A stretch of 64,000 nt of DNA from Vibrio rarus (GCF_024347075.1 NZ_AP024900.1:2046001-2110000), one strand, 5' to 3'; numbered from the stretch's first letter, positions 1 through 8,898 are shown. The notes: generated by a model not told the origin, from the sequence alone. A program made the numbers and translations.

Positions 1-476
1 AGGCGAGCTTTATTCCATACAGCGGAGGTTCTTTGAGACTTCATTTCTGACTCCTCATTAGCTCGACTCATGGTTACGATCGACATAATCAGTTTTGTCA
101 TATCTAGTTCACCACGTTTGTAAACATGGTTATCTGACAAAGTTACGAGCGTAATCCCCCGATTCACAACTTGTAGCAACAAAGCCAAAGCATCTTCAAC
201 AGCTTGTCGACTTAGTCGATCGAACGACTCAACGAGCAGGTAGCAATTTGAATCTATCTTTTGCTCATCAACAAGTCTAAGGAATGCACCTAAAGCACCC
301 TCAGTTGCATTTGAACCACGAAATGCACTAGCGCCAAAGTCACTAATCGAAACATCTTGTAAATCCAAGCCGTTCTTATCGGCATATGAGCGAGCAAGCT
401 CAGTTTGTCTACGAATAGAGTCACCGTCAGCTTGTCGGCTTGAGCTAAAACGAATGTAACTGTAAGCTGTATTCAT
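1..476 (-). CDS. Serine recombinase (resolvase/invertase family), 5' part only, runs off the left edge
   Basis: Reading the minus strand from an ATG at 474-476 gives 158 codons open to the window edge. The N-terminus has the serine recombinase signature: YIRFSS with the probable catalytic serine at residue 11, then a DSIRRQ stretch, and further on the DRLSR motif typical of the resolvase catalytic domain. Such enzymes cut and rejoin DNA through a phosphoserine link. Resolvases, invertases and large phage or island integrases share this domain. The C-terminal DNA-binding part lies outside the window, so the subclass cannot be told. The gene is transcribed away from yffB and its start is only 32 bp from the yffB start, the layout expected of an integrase gene next to an attachment site. 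The family call is firm; the role in an island is inference. Confidence 0.85.
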   Translation of the reverse strand, partial: MNTAYSYIRFSSSRQADGDSIRRQTELARSYADKNGLDLQDVSISDFGASAFRGSNATEGALGAFLRLVDEQKIDSNCYLLVESFDRLSRQAVEDALALLLQVVNRGITLVTLSDNHVYKRGELDMTKLIMSIVTMSRANEESEMKSQRTSAVWNKAR

Positions 477-508
477 ATGATAATTACCACTTAAATGGAT
501 GTATTTAC

Positions 509-859
509 ATGAGCGTTATTATGTACGGTATCCCGAACTGCGATACCATCAAGAAAGCCAAAAAGTGGTTGGAAAGCCATCAAATTGACTTTACTTTTCA
601 TGATTACCGTAAACACGGCATCACGACAGAAATGGTCACTGAGTTCTGTGACATCTTTGGTTGGGAGTTGGTGCTCAACAAGCGCGGCACCACTTATCGT
701 CAACTTTCTGATGAACAAAAAAACACTCTTGATAAAAACAGTGCGATTGCACTTTTAGTCGAGCACCCTGCTATGGTTAAACGCCCTATTCTCCGTATTG
801 GTGACCTTTTTCACATTGGCTTTAAAGCCGAACAATATGACAACATTTTTCACGTTTAA
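509..859 (+). CDS. yffB: YffB, ArsC/Spx-family protein
   Basis: The 116-residue protein has the thioredoxin-like ArsC fold signature near its start (YGIPNCDTIKKAKKWL) with a single cysteine in the active-site loop, followed by the family stretches RGTTYRQL and KRPIL. It matches the YffB branch, which in enterobacteria also lies next to dapE and is not an arsenate reductase of proven function; YffB proteins can bind glutathione. There is no arsB or arsR nearby. The ATG at 509 has no strong Shine-Dalgarno sequence, and a second ATG at 521 (MYGIPNC) lies nearer the usual start of the family. The first codons may have been altered by the recombinase-bearing DNA just upstream. The stop codon's last base is the first base of a MITE-like repeat. 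Confidence 0.9.
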   Translation: MSVIMYGIPNCDTIKKAKKWLESHQIDFTFHDYRKHGITTEMVTEFCDIFGWELVLNKRGTTYRQLSDEQKNTLDKNSAIALLVEHPAMVKRPILRIGDLFHIGFKAEQYDNIFHV

Positions 860-1020
860 TACCAATCACACTAAGTAAGTGATCAGAAATAGCGCAGGAA
901 AAATGCTCGAAAACAAGGCAGAATTTTTCGACAAGTAGTTATTCTACAATCAAAAATTCTAACGCTGTTATCGAGTATTTTAACAAGCTAGAATGATCAG
1001 TTATTTAGTACGATTGGTAT
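859..1020 (+). repeat. MITE-like repeat, full copy A (162 bp)
   Basis: It begins ATACCAATCACACTAAG and ends ACGATTGGTAT. The outer 9 bp are perfect inverted repeats (ATACCAATC), and an imperfect inverted match continues for about 26 bp through TGATCA. It is nearly identical to copy B at 12734-12895 and matches copy C at 50694-50854 in the opposite orientation. It has no coding capacity. It begins at the last base of the yffB stop codon and ends 21 bp before dapE. Confidence 0.93.
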
Positions 1021-1041
1021 AACCTGCTTTAAGGAATTAGG

Positions 1042-2178
1042 ATGAACTCAAGTCCTGTTTTAGAACTCGCCATTGATTTAATGAGTCGCGAGTCTGTCAC
1101 ACCAGAAGACGCTGGCTGTCAGCCACTAATGATTGAACGCCTCAAAGCACTAGGCTTTGCCATAGAAGTCATGCATTTTGATGACACCCTTAATCTATGG
1201 GCAAGAAAAGGCACACAAGCGCCCTTGTTCGCCTTTGCCGGTCATACCGATGTTGTCCCAGCAGGTAACTTAAAAGATTGGCGCACGCCGCCTTTTGAGC
1301 CCACCCTTAAGGATGGCTACTTATATGGGCGCGGGGCGGCTGACATGAAGGGCTCTCTAGCTTCTATGGTTGTCGCCGTCGAACGCTTTGTTGAGCAATA
1401 CCCGCAACACAGTGGCTCCATTGCCTTTCTCATCACCTCAGATGAAGAGGGTCCTTTCATTAACGGAACCACCCGTGTCATCGACACTCTAGTGGCCCGT
1501 GATGAAATCATAGATATGTGCATTGTCGGTGAACCTTCTTCTACTGAGTATGTGGGCGATATCGTTAAAAATGGCCGCCGCGGTTCATTTACCGGTGAGC
1601 TCACCGTCAAAGGTATTCAAGGCCATGTGGCCTATCCGCACATAGCGAAAAACCCGATTCATCAGGCACTACCAGCATTGACTGAGCTTAGCCAAGTTGA
1701 GTGGGATAACGGCAATGACTTCTTCCCACCCACCAGCTTCCAATTCCCTAATCTCAACTCAGGTACTGGTGCAAGCAATGTGATTCCCGGCGAATTGCAC
1801 GCTATGTTCAACCTAAGATACAGCACAGAGATCGGTCACCATCAAATTAAAGAGCGCGTTTATCAGGTATTAGATCAATATGATTTTGATTACGACCTAA
1901 AGTGGACTCTCAACGGCGAACCTTTCTTAACCGCTACCGGTGATCTTCTCACGGCTGTCGTTGATGCGGTGACGACGGTAAATGGCAAAGCCCCACAACT
2001 GTTAACCACAGGTGGCACATCCGACGGACGATTTATCGCTAAAATGGGCGCGCAAGTTATCGAGTTAGGTCCTGTAAATGCCACCATTCATAAAGTGAAT
2101 GAGTGTGTAAAAGCGGAAGATCTTGACCGATTGGCCGACATGTACCAAAACGTATTGATCAATCTGTTAGGAAAATAA
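1042..2178 (+). CDS. dapE: Succinyl-diaminopimelate desuccinylase
   Basis: The enzyme hydrolyses N-succinyl-LL-2,6-diaminopimelate to LL-diaminopimelate and succinate in the lysine and peptidoglycan precursor pathway. The 378-residue protein has the M20 metallopeptidase motifs: GHTDVVP with H68 and D70, GRGAADMKG with bridging D101, and SDEEGPF with the catalytic and metal-binding Glu at 135-136. The length is typical of DapE. A good ribosome-binding site (AAGGAATTAGG) precedes the ATG. The M15 peptidase gene follows after 1 bp, so the two are probably co-transcribed. dapA, from the same pathway, lies 2.2 kb downstream on the other strand. Confidence 0.97.
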   Translation: MNSSPVLELAIDLMSRESVTPEDAGCQPLMIERLKALGFAIEVMHFDDTLNLWARKGTQAPLFAFAGHTDVVPAGNLKDWRTPPFEPTLKDGYLYGRGAADMKGSLASMVVAVERFVEQYPQHSGSIAFLITSDEEGPFINGTTRVIDTLVARDEIIDMCIVGEPSSTEYVGDIVKNGRRGSFTGELTVKGIQGHVAYPHIAKNPIHQALPALTELSQVEWDNGNDFFPPTSFQFPNLNSGTGASNVIPGELHAMFNLRYSTEIGHHQIKERVYQVLDQYDFDYDLKWTLNGEPFLTATGDLLTAVVDAVTTVNGKAPQLLTTGGTSDGRFIAKMGAQVIELGPVNATIHKVNECVKAEDLDRLADMYQNVLINLLGK

Positions 2179-2179
2179 C

Positions 2180-2875
2180 ATGCCACAAACTAGCGACTGG
2201 ACTCAGCAACAATTAACTGGACTTGATGACTCTCATCTCACGGTTATCCAACTGGATAAACAAGCGGTCAGAGTTCAGCAGCAGGTTCAGCATGATCTTT
2301 CAGCGCTAGTATCTCATGCTAAGCAAGATGGGTTTTCTGTGGCGGTAGCCAGTGGATACAGAGATTTCGAACGTCAACGACTTATCTGGAATAACAAGTA
2401 TTTAGGCCTGCGCCCCTTACTTGATAGCCAAGGGCAACCACTGGATGCCAACACCTTATCTCCAATACAGCGTATTCATGCTATTTTAAGATGGTCCGCC
2501 TTACCTGGTGCCAGTCGCCACCACTGGGGCAGTGATTTTGATTTGTACGCCATTAATTTACTGCCAAATAACACCCAGCTGCAATTAGAGCCGTGGGAAT
2601 ACCTTAGTGGGCACCAGTCCCCTTTCTATGAATGGCTCGTCACTCATGGGGCACAATTTGGTTTCTTTTTTCCCTACGCCCAAGACCAAGGCGGAGTGGC
2701 TGTTGAACCTTGGCATTTAAGTCATAAAGCCACGGCGACCACGGCACTGAATACTTTAACTGAGCAACGACTGTTGGACACCTTACAACAACACCCTATT
2801 GAAGGTTGCGATGAAGTATTCAAGCACTTCAATCACATCTACACTCAATATGTTACTAATATCTCCAATTTATAA
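2180..2875 (+). CDS. M15-family D-alanyl-D-alanine carboxypeptidase (VanY-like)
   Basis: The 231-residue protein carries the zinc-ligand motifs of M15B peptidases: SRHHWGSDFD (SxHxxGxDxD type) around residue 113 and EPWHLSH around residue 178. The upstream ASGYRDFERQ segment is also typical. VanY-type enzymes remove the terminal D-Ala from peptidoglycan stem peptides. No signal peptide is evident at the chosen start, so export is uncertain: the enzyme may act in the cytoplasm on recycled peptides or use a non-classical route. It starts 1 bp after dapE, which suggests translational coupling. The peptidase call is firm; the substrate is inferred from the family. Confidence 0.88.
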   Translation: MPQTSDWTQQQLTGLDDSHLTVIQLDKQAVRVQQQVQHDLSALVSHAKQDGFSVAVASGYRDFERQRLIWNNKYLGLRPLLDSQGQPLDANTLSPIQRIHAILRWSALPGASRHHWGSDFDLYAINLLPNNTQLQLEPWEYLSGHQSPFYEWLVTHGAQFGFFFPYAQDQGGVAVEPWHLSHKATATTALNTLTEQRLLDTLQQHPIEGCDEVFKHFNHIYTQYVTNISNL

Positions 2876-2906
2876 GGCTCACTGCTCTTTATAGGACAAT
2901 CATATT

Positions 2907-3143
2907 ATGTTTTTAGATTTACTATTTAACCCTTGGGTCATCATTTTCATTGTGGTTAGTGTCATTGCCGGCAATATTGCCGCCCTAAAGTACACTGCAA
3001 ATATGAAAATTGGCTCAGTGTCGAAACAACAAAAAGACGATATAGATAAACTTAAACAACTGGATGCTGAACGCCAACAGAAAAGCAATGCAAATTTAAA
3101 AGAGAAAAGCCCTGAACAACCCAGTGAAAATGGTGCAGAGTAA
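2907..3143 (+). CDS. DUF2897-family small membrane protein
   Basis: The 78-residue protein has one hydrophobic segment (about residues 5-28, beginning LLFNPWVIIFIVVSVIAG) followed by a charged, lysine- and glutamine-rich tail likely to be helical. It resembles the DUF2897 family of small Vibrio proteins found next to dapE; the function is unknown. It follows the M15 peptidase by 31 bp and ends about 75 bp before a bidirectional terminator, so it is probably the last gene of the dapE operon. Confidence 0.75.
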   Translation: MFLDLLFNPWVIIFIVVSVIAGNIAALKYTANMKIGSVSKQQKDDIDKLKQLDAERQQKSNANLKEKSPEQPSENGAE

Positions 3144-3218
3144 GCAATCACTGATTAGCCTAATTGTCAGATGTTTTTGCTACGCGATGACTAAGAACAC
3201 GTTTGCTGTAATAGATAT

Positions 3219-3252
3219 AAAAAAGGAGCACCTAAATAGGGGCTCCTTTTTT
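3219..3252. terminator. Bidirectional intrinsic terminator between DUF2897 and bamC
   Basis: The inverted repeat AAAAAGGAGC / GCTCCTTTTTT has a short loop, with an A-run on the left and a T-run on the right. It can stop transcription from both convergent units. Confidence 0.9.
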
Positions 3253-3287
3253 CATTTGCTCATAGAGTGCCAATAGAGACTTGGCTT

Positions 3288-4337
3288 CTATTGCTCAGTG
3301 TCGTCAACTTGATCTGGATTACTTTGTTTCATCATCATACCAAGGGCGGGAACCATTTCTTCTAACATCTCTTCAGTCACAGGCTTGCCTGCAGCATCGG
3401 TAATATTAATCGAAGTACGGTTACCTAAATCACCTAATAAGAAGGTGTAGCTTTCTGACTCATAGCTCAAAGGCTTAGTGCCAATGCTTTCCCAAAACTC
3501 ATCGTTTGGTTGAGCAAAAGAGACGTTAATCGTACCTTGAGACTGATTACGGTCATCAATAGTGAAACCTAAAGTCGGTAGCAATTCAGGAATACGTTGC
3601 CAGAAAACATCGTATTGAGCACGAGCTATAATGATCGGCAATCCACTGCGATCTTTACCCATACTTAACGGGATGATCTTAACCAGTTCCAGCGCTTCCT
3701 TGGCTGCCTGCTCACGAACTTCTTGATCGTAACGAGCCATGACTAAATTGGTCATAAAGGTGTTATAACGCTCTTTGTTAGTAAAGCTCACCTCTTGCTC
3801 TTGACCGCCTTCTTTCCAAGCGATTAAGCTAATACGGAAGCCATAACGAGAGTTCTGCTCAAATCGTTCAATAAGATAACGACTGCTTAGCGTTTCCTCT
3901 TCGTCTTCTTCTTCCCATACGATCCAATCCGTCTCTAGACGATCGTCACTGGAGTCTACTAGTTTGATATCTCGAGATTGCAACATATCATTGACTGTTT
4001 GCCATACTTTATCTCGCTCATCTTGAGTCAGTAGCCATAAGGTGATCACACCATCTTTCTGCTCGGTACGTGCTCCAGGAATCAGCTCTAATACTTGCTG
4101 AGGTGGACGTATATCTACGTCTTTACCTAAGCCACCCATATAGTCGCCACTAGGAATCGTATAATCTGGGTAGACTTCAAGCTGCTGCTCCGGTGCTGAA
4201 ACCAGTCCAGAATAAGGCTTAACATCGAGATACTTAAAATCGTCTTTTGCTTGACGACGCTCCGCTGCACTACCTGCACAACCACTTAATATAGCGACAG
4301 CCAGTGAACTGATCACCAGCTGATTAACAAACTTCAT
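3288..4337 (-). CDS. bamC: Outer membrane protein assembly factor BamC (lipoprotein)
   Basis: The 349-residue protein starts with a lipoprotein signal peptide ending in the lipobox LSGC (lipidated Cys at residue 20). The unstructured N-terminal region after the cysteine has the YLDVKPYSGL-type segment by which BamC contacts BamD. Two helix-grip domains follow (roughly residues 100-210 and 225-340). BamC is an accessory subunit of the BAM complex that folds beta-barrel proteins into the outer membrane. It follows dapA on the same strand, an arrangement conserved from E. coli (dapA-nlpB). A strong ribosome-binding site (CAGGAGTCTC) precedes the ATG. The bamA gene is 35 kb away in the window. 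Confidence 0.95.
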   Translation of the reverse strand: MKFVNQLVISSLAVAILSGCAGSAAERRQAKDDFKYLDVKPYSGLVSAPEQQLEVYPDYTIPSGDYMGGLGKDVDIRPPQQVLELIPGARTEQKDGVITLWLLTQDERDKVWQTVNDMLQSRDIKLVDSSDDRLETDWIVWEEEDEEETLSSRYLIERFEQNSRYGFRISLIAWKEGGQEQEVSFTNKERYNTFMTNLVMARYDQEVREQAAKEALELVKIIPLSMGKDRSGLPIIIARAQYDVFWQRIPELLPTLGFTIDDRNQSQGTINVSFAQPNDEFWESIGTKPLSYESESYTFLLGDLGNRTSINITDAAGKPVTEEMLEEMVPALGMMMKQSNPDQVDDTEQ

Positions 4338-4391
4338 TGAGACTCCTGACTCTTTGCGTTATCCGTAGTACGCAAATCGTAGATAATTAAT

Positions 4392-5270
4392 TTAACGTAT
4401 ATTAGCTTGCTTAAATGCGGCTTTAACCACTTCTTGACCAGCTTCCGTTAGTGGCACCATAGGTAAACGTAATTCACCACATGAGATCATGCCCAACTCG
4501 TGAGCGGCCCATTTTACAGGGGTAGGACTTGATTCAATAAACAAGCCGTGATGCAGTCCCATCAAACGTTGATTAATCACTTCCGCTTCTGCGTATTTAT
4601 TGTCTTTAGCGAGTTGGAGCATCTCTGCCATATCACGAGCGGCAATATTATTGGTTACCGAAATAACACCATGCCCACCGAGCTTAACAAAATCCAACCC
4701 TGTTGCATCATCACCACTAAGTAAGATGAAGTCGTCACCACAAAGTTCTTTATGTTGTGCAACGCGAGTTACATCGCCCGTCGCATCTTTAATAGCAATA
4801 ATATTATCCAGTTTAGATAATCTCGCTACCGTTTCAGGCTTCATATCCACCCCGCTACGACTCGGCACATTGTATAAAATAACAGGGACTTTACTCACCT
4901 TGGCAATGGCCGCAAAGTGTTGGTACATACCTTCTTGGGTTGGCTTGTTGTAATACGGTGTCACGCTCAGGCAAGCAGCAATACCAGAGTCGTTGAGCAA
5001 ACGGCTAAAGGTAATGGCTTCATGAGTTGCATTAGCCCCTGTGCCAGCAATTACAGGAATACGGCCTGCGGCGAACTCGACAACCTTATTTACAACTTTC
5101 ACATGTTCTTCAACAGTAAGCGTTGCCGACTCACCCGTAGTGCCTACGGCAACAATCGAAGAGGTGCCGGCTTCAACATGGAACTCAACCAAGCTCTTAA
5201 GGCTTTGATAGTCCACCTCGTCATCGGCATTGAAAGGCGTTATTAAAGCAACGATACTTCCAGAAAACAT
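4392..5270 (-). CDS. dapA: 4-hydroxy-tetrahydrodipicolinate synthase
   Basis: DapA condenses pyruvate with aspartate semialdehyde, the first committed step of the lysine and diaminopimelate pathway. The 292-residue TIM barrel has the Schiff-base lysine K161 in AIKDATGD, the catalytic tyrosine Y133 in [10 protein letters not shown], and the TTGESA motif (T44, T45). Length and start match E. coli DapA. A GGGAGTGA ribosome-binding site precedes the ATG. It is divergent from gcvR, with a 241-bp region between them, and is co-oriented with bamC 54 bp downstream. Confidence 0.97.
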   Translation of the reverse strand: MFSGSIVALITPFNADDEVDYQSLKSLVEFHVEAGTSSIVAVGTTGESATLTVEEHVKVVNKVVEFAAGRIPVIAGTGANATHEAITFSRLLNDSGIAACLSVTPYYNKPTQEGMYQHFAAIAKVSKVPVILYNVPSRSGVDMKPETVARLSKLDNIIAIKDATGDVTRVAQHKELCGDDFILLSGDDATGLDFVKLGGHGVISVTNNIAARDMAEMLQLAKDNKYAEAEVINQRLMGLHHGLFIESSPTPVKWAAHELGMISCGELRLPMVPLTEAGQEVVKAAFKQANIR

Positions 5271-5511
5271 GATTCACTCCCTAAATTTCATTTATATGGC
5301 ATGGTACTTGATAGAGATTAGATAACACAAGTGGATAAAGGCTTTGCCGTGAACTTTTTACCATTTATTTGCATAGTGATTGACCTTATCAACCGACCAG
5401 CAAACAACAAGCTCTTATCGGCAATCAACTTAAAGTTTCTAACATTTATCGTCACAGGGGCAAATGATTCGGTGTAGACTACTAGGATTAGTAAGTTAAA
5501 GGATTATTATT

Positions 5512-6051
5512 ATGCCGCAGCATCTAGTGATTACTGCCGTTGGTACAGACCGCCCAGGTATTGGCAACAAAATCATTCACCTAGTTTCAAACCTTGGTTG
5601 CAACATTATTGATAGCCGCATCGCTATTTTCGGTGCTGACTTTACCTTGGTGATGCTGGTTTCAGGCAAAATATCGCAAATTACCCGAGTGGAACATACC
5701 TTGCCACAACTGGGGCAAGAGCACGACTTAATCACCTTGGTTAAACGCACCTCAGCCCATATAGAAATCCCTCGCGGATTTACCCTTGAGGCTCATATTC
5801 AGGCAAATGATAAAGTGGGATTAACCGAACAAGTCACGCACTTTTTTGCTGATAGAGAGATAGGTATTAACTCGCTCAGTGCCCGCACTTTACCGCGAGA
5901 GAGCACAAAGCACGATGCAGACCAGTTTCAAATTGCCATTACCACCTCTTTATCTGACGAATACAACATCATGCAACTGCAAGAGGACTTCAACGCATTT
6001 TGCCAGTCGCTGGATGTGCAAGGCTCTCTCAACTTTATCAACAATGGCTAG
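5512..6051 (+). CDS. gcvR: Glycine cleavage system transcriptional repressor GcvR
   Basis: The 179-residue protein consists of two ACT domains (about residues 4-85 and 92-170), beginning HLVITAVGTDRPGIGNKI as in E. coli GcvR. In E. coli GcvR binds glycine and GcvA and represses the gcvTHP operon when glycine is low. It has no DNA-binding domain of its own. It lies divergent from dapA and upstream of bcp, a gene order shared with enterobacteria. No gcvA or gcvT is in the window. Confidence 0.93.
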   Translation: MPQHLVITAVGTDRPGIGNKIIHLVSNLGCNIIDSRIAIFGADFTLVMLVSGKISQITRVEHTLPQLGQEHDLITLVKRTSAHIEIPRGFTLEAHIQANDKVGLTEQVTHFFADREIGINSLSARTLPRESTKHDADQFQIAITTSLSDEYNIMQLQEDFNAFCQSLDVQGSLNFINNG

Positions 6052-6304
6052 TGCCCAAAAAACCGCCAAATAAAACAAACCGTTAAATGTAAGCACTAGA
6101 CAAAACCTAAACATATCGATAAAAATACCCACTCTTTCGATATGAACATGCACCAATAGAAACGACAGTAAGAGCCCTTGCAGAAATAGCACCAGTGTTT
6201 ACACCGCTAGCTATGCTCAATGGCTGACTCGTATTGCTATAGACGCACATAGCAAACTCGACTCGTTCACACAATTTTGATGTAGAAATTAAGGATTAAT
6301 ACCA

Positions 6305-6769
6305 ATGGCAATCGAAGCGGGACAAACTGCACCAGATTTTACTCTGAATGACCAAGACAATAACCCAGTAACGCTATCTGAACTGCAAGGCAACAAGGTA
6401 CTGATTTATTTTTACCCGCGAGCTTCAACACCAGGTTGTACTGTGCAAGCTCAAGGGCTACGTGATACCAAAGCGCAGCTCGATGCGCTTAATGTCGTGG
6501 TACTTGGTATCAGCCCGGACACGCCTAAAAAACTGACTAATTTTGTCAACAAACAAGAACTTAATTTCACCTTGTTAGCCGATGAAGAGCACGCTGTGTG
6601 TGAAAAATACGGTGTTTGGCAACTGAAAAAGTTCATGGGCCGTGAAAACATGGGCGTGGTAAGAACAAGCTTCCTCGTGGATGAGGCGGGTAACCTTGAG
6701 CATGTATTTAACAAGTTCAAAACCAAAGATCACCATGAGGTGGTATTGGACTACCTAAACAGTAAATAA
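6305..6769 (+). CDS. bcp: Thioredoxin-dependent thiol peroxidase Bcp (PrxQ type), lacking the usual resolving Cys
   Basis: The 154-residue peroxiredoxin reduces hydrogen peroxide and organic hydroperoxides. The peroxidatic cysteine is C45 in STPGCTVQAQGLRD. In E. coli Bcp the next turn reads TVQAC, with resolving C50; here residue 50 is glutamine. The only other cysteine is C99 (EHAVCEKYG), conserved but not the resolving residue in the E. coli enzyme. The protein is therefore predicted to work by a 1-Cys mechanism or to resolve on another partner. A ribosome-binding site (AAGGATTAA) lies upstream, and a terminator follows at 6790-6813. Confidence 0.94.
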   Translation: MAIEAGQTAPDFTLNDQDNNPVTLSELQGNKVLIYFYPRASTPGCTVQAQGLRDTKAQLDALNVVVLGISPDTPKKLTNFVNKQELNFTLLADEEHAVCEKYGVWQLKKFMGRENMGVVRTSFLVDEAGNLEHVFNKFKTKDHHEVVLDYLNSK

Positions 6770-6789
6770 CCTGCTCGTTTTCTTTATTG

Positions 6790-6813
6790 ATTGGGGCTCA
6801 GCGCCCCTTTTAT
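6790..6813 (+). terminator. Intrinsic terminator after bcp
   Basis: A GGGGC-loop-GCCCC hairpin followed by TTTTAT lies 20 bp past the bcp stop codon. Confidence 0.8.
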
Positions 6814-7128
6814 CACAAGGATTACCGCGCTAAAAGCCTTGGCACGGATGTGGCTCTACGCCACCTGAGTCAAACATAACCCTTGGCAAAGTGCCATCAA
6901 GTACACGCCCCCCCTTCTAATAAGCAAATTGCACGCTTACTTTTCCTTGCTTCAATTTTCAAGCCTAAAATCAACTATTGGTATTCTTGTATTACAATAC
7001 ATGACGAAGCCTACATTTTAATGAAAAAGACACGATTTTGATAACAGTTACCTACTTATTCGATTGATTGCGTATGCATCTTATTGCTAGTGTGCCTCTT
7101 AAAATAAATCCCTACAAAAGAGATAGTT
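6814..7128. other. Gene-poor gap upstream of the PL6 gene
   Basis: This stretch, part of a 359-bp gap between bcp and the lyase gene, holds no convincing ORF or RNA gene. It should contain the lyase promoter. The only clear structure is the palindrome at 6987-7001. An AAAAGAGATAG ribosome-binding site lies at the right end. Confidence 0.6.
6987..7001. promoter_or_regulatory. Palindrome upstream of the PL6 lyase, possible GntR-type operator
   Basis: TTGTATTACAATACA contains the inverted repeats TTGTA/TACAA and TGTATT/AATACA. Operators of this shape are used by FadR-subfamily GntR regulators, several of which control uronate and alginate catabolism. It lies about 130 bp upstream of the lyase start. 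The palindrome is seen; the regulator is inferred. Confidence 0.4.
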
Positions 7129-8694
7129 ATGAAAAAGGCTCCCATTTTATTAATCGCAGGTTCTTTACTATTAACGGGCTGTATGTCTAATCAAGGACAC
7201 ACAGAGATGACGACCAAGCCAACACTGGTAATGGTTGATCAAGGCGTTGCTATGGCCTCAATGCAGCAAGTATCTGAATTAAGAAACAGCATCTTAAACG
7301 CTCAAGATGGTGACGTGATCAGCATTAAAGCGGGCCACTATAAAGATTTAGGCCGAATTGCTTTAACCGCAAATAACGTAACCATTAAAGCCGAAGTACC
7401 AGGGACAGTTATCTTTAATGGCTCTGTTCAATTCCTAGTAGAAGGCAACGGTAACCTATTTGATAGCTTGGTATTTACCGATGGTGGCCCAATGCTAAGC
7501 ACGGAAAGCCATGATGCTAACATCGTTGGTGTATTCGGTATTTACGGCAAAAATAACACCCTTAATAACTCTGTTATTTACAAATTCAACGACTACGATT
7601 ACGTCGCAGATAAAAAAGGCAAATACCCTAATATCCGTTGGATCACCGTTGGCGGCGAAAACAACAAAATCACTAACAACACCTTTGAAGGCAAATACAA
7701 GCGAGGCGCGATGCTTGTGGTTGCCACTTCTGACAAATTAGAAAAAACATTAATCGAAGGCAATATCTTTAAAGACCTCACCGCTTTAGATATCGAATTA
7801 ATTGAAAACTCTAACCCTAAAATGGTTCGCACCAACCGTAACGATAGACAAGCTATCCGCATTGGTGACAGCCATAACTCACTATTCGACTCGCAAAGTG
7901 TGGTAAAAAACAACTACTTTGACAACATCAGCGGCTATGTTGGCAAAACTGGCTCGGGTGAAATTGAACTCATTTCAATTAAAGCAAGTGGTGTGACTTT
8001 TGATGGAAATACCATTAGAAACAGTACTTCTATGATTTCACTTCGTCACGGCCACAACAATGTTGTCACCAACAACGTGATTTTACCTGGTACTACAGTT
8101 AACTCTGGCGGCATCAGAATTTATGATGAAAATCACCTCATCGAAAATAACTACGTGGAAGGGACTTTAGGCAAGGGCACCTACCGCGGCGCACTGGTTT
8201 TAAACACGGGTATTATTGATGTGGCTAATGGTGAAGTGCTAAGCAAAGATTCTAAAGGCAAAACGCTACAGAAACAGTGGACACCTAAGGATGTTGTCGT
8301 TAAGAACAATACATTAGTCAACAACACTCAAGGTATTTTTGCTAGTAATGCTATCCACCGAGTGAGCCTAACGGACGATGCACGCGTAGAAACCATCTTC
8401 CCAGCAGTCGACACGGTATTTGAAAACAACCTATCCATTGCTGAAACACCAGACAAAAATGCATTCAGACAATTTGATGGCGAAAAATTCAAAATGGTGG
8501 GTACAGAATTTAACAACAACATCTTCTACGGCCAAATACAAGGACTAGATCCATTACCGAAAGGCATTTCAACGGAAAAACCTGCAATGGAAAGAGATGA
8601 GCAAGGTTTGGTTAAAGCCGTCGGTAACGTTGGCGCAAGCAACTTAACCGTATTAACGGAAGAAATGGTGGGTTCTAATATAGTATTCAAATAA
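7129..8694 (+). CDS. Polysaccharide lyase family 6 (alginate lyase / chondroitinase B-like) lipoprotein
   Basis: The 521-residue protein has a lipoprotein signal peptide (MKKAPILLIAGSLLLTGC, lipid attachment at C18) and then a beta-helix with repeated NN-turn segments such as NNTLNNSVI and NNKITNNTF. The PL6 signatures are present: RQAIRIGDSHNS, EIELISIKASG with candidate Bronsted base K285, and MISLRHGHNN with R306. The 21-residue spacing equals that of the catalytic Lys250/Arg271 pair of chondroitinase B. PL6 enzymes cleave alginate or dermatan-type polymers by beta-elimination; alginate is more likely for a marine bacterium. It stands alone, with no other uronate genes near it, inside an otherwise core neighbourhood. 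The signal suggests an outer-membrane-anchored enzyme. Confidence 0.88.
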   Translation: MKKAPILLIAGSLLLTGCMSNQGHTEMTTKPTLVMVDQGVAMASMQQVSELRNSILNAQDGDVISIKAGHYKDLGRIALTANNVTIKAEVPGTVIFNGSVQFLVEGNGNLFDSLVFTDGGPMLSTESHDANIVGVFGIYGKNNTLNNSVIYKFNDYDYVADKKGKYPNIRWITVGGENNKITNNTFEGKYKRGAMLVVATSDKLEKTLIEGNIFKDLTALDIELIENSNPKMVRTNRNDRQAIRIGDSHNSLFDSQSVVKNNYFDNISGYVGKTGSGEIELISIKASGVTFDGNTIRNSTSMISLRHGHNNVVTNNVILPGTTVNSGGIRIYDENHLIENNYVEGTLGKGTYRGALVLNTGIIDVANGEVLSKDSKGKTLQKQWTPKDVVVKNNTLVNNTQGIFASNAIHRVSLTDDARVETIFPAVDTVFENNLSIAETPDKNAFRQFDGEKFKMVGTEFNNNIFYGQIQGLDPLPKGISTEKPAMERDEQGLVKAVGNVGASNLTVLTEEMVGSNIVFK

Positions 8695-8714
8695 TCACTT
8701 TATAACGCACCACA

Positions 8715-8776
8715 AACGGGGTTGGCGGTTCATCTTGTGTTAACGCACAAAATGAAACACCAGCCCCGCTTTTTAT
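8715..8776 (+). terminator. Terminator after the PL6 lyase
   Basis: The arms CGGGGTTGG and CCAGCCCCG pair with one mismatch across a long loop, followed by CTTTTTATT. It lies just downstream of the lyase stop codon. Confidence 0.65.
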
Positions 8777-8898
8777 TGGTGATACCAAGCCTAGTGAGTC
8801 TTACCATCACAGTAAACAAGGCTTAGCATACTGCCTCTAACAATAGAGTGGCCGTGATAGGTTACTTTGTAATGACAACTTTGCATAAGCTCCAATAC

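Noticed and set aside
5950..6192. An 80-codon minus-strand frame at the end of gcvR with a hydrophobic N-terminus
   Set aside because: More than a third of it overlaps gcvR, no ribosome-binding site is seen, and the hydrophobic reading is explained by AT-rich sequence.
8774..8788. TATTGGTGATACCAAG as another repeat-family end
   Set aside because: It resembles GATTGGTAT/ATACCAATC only loosely, has no further similarity to the repeat body, and is part of the downstream flank of a terminator.
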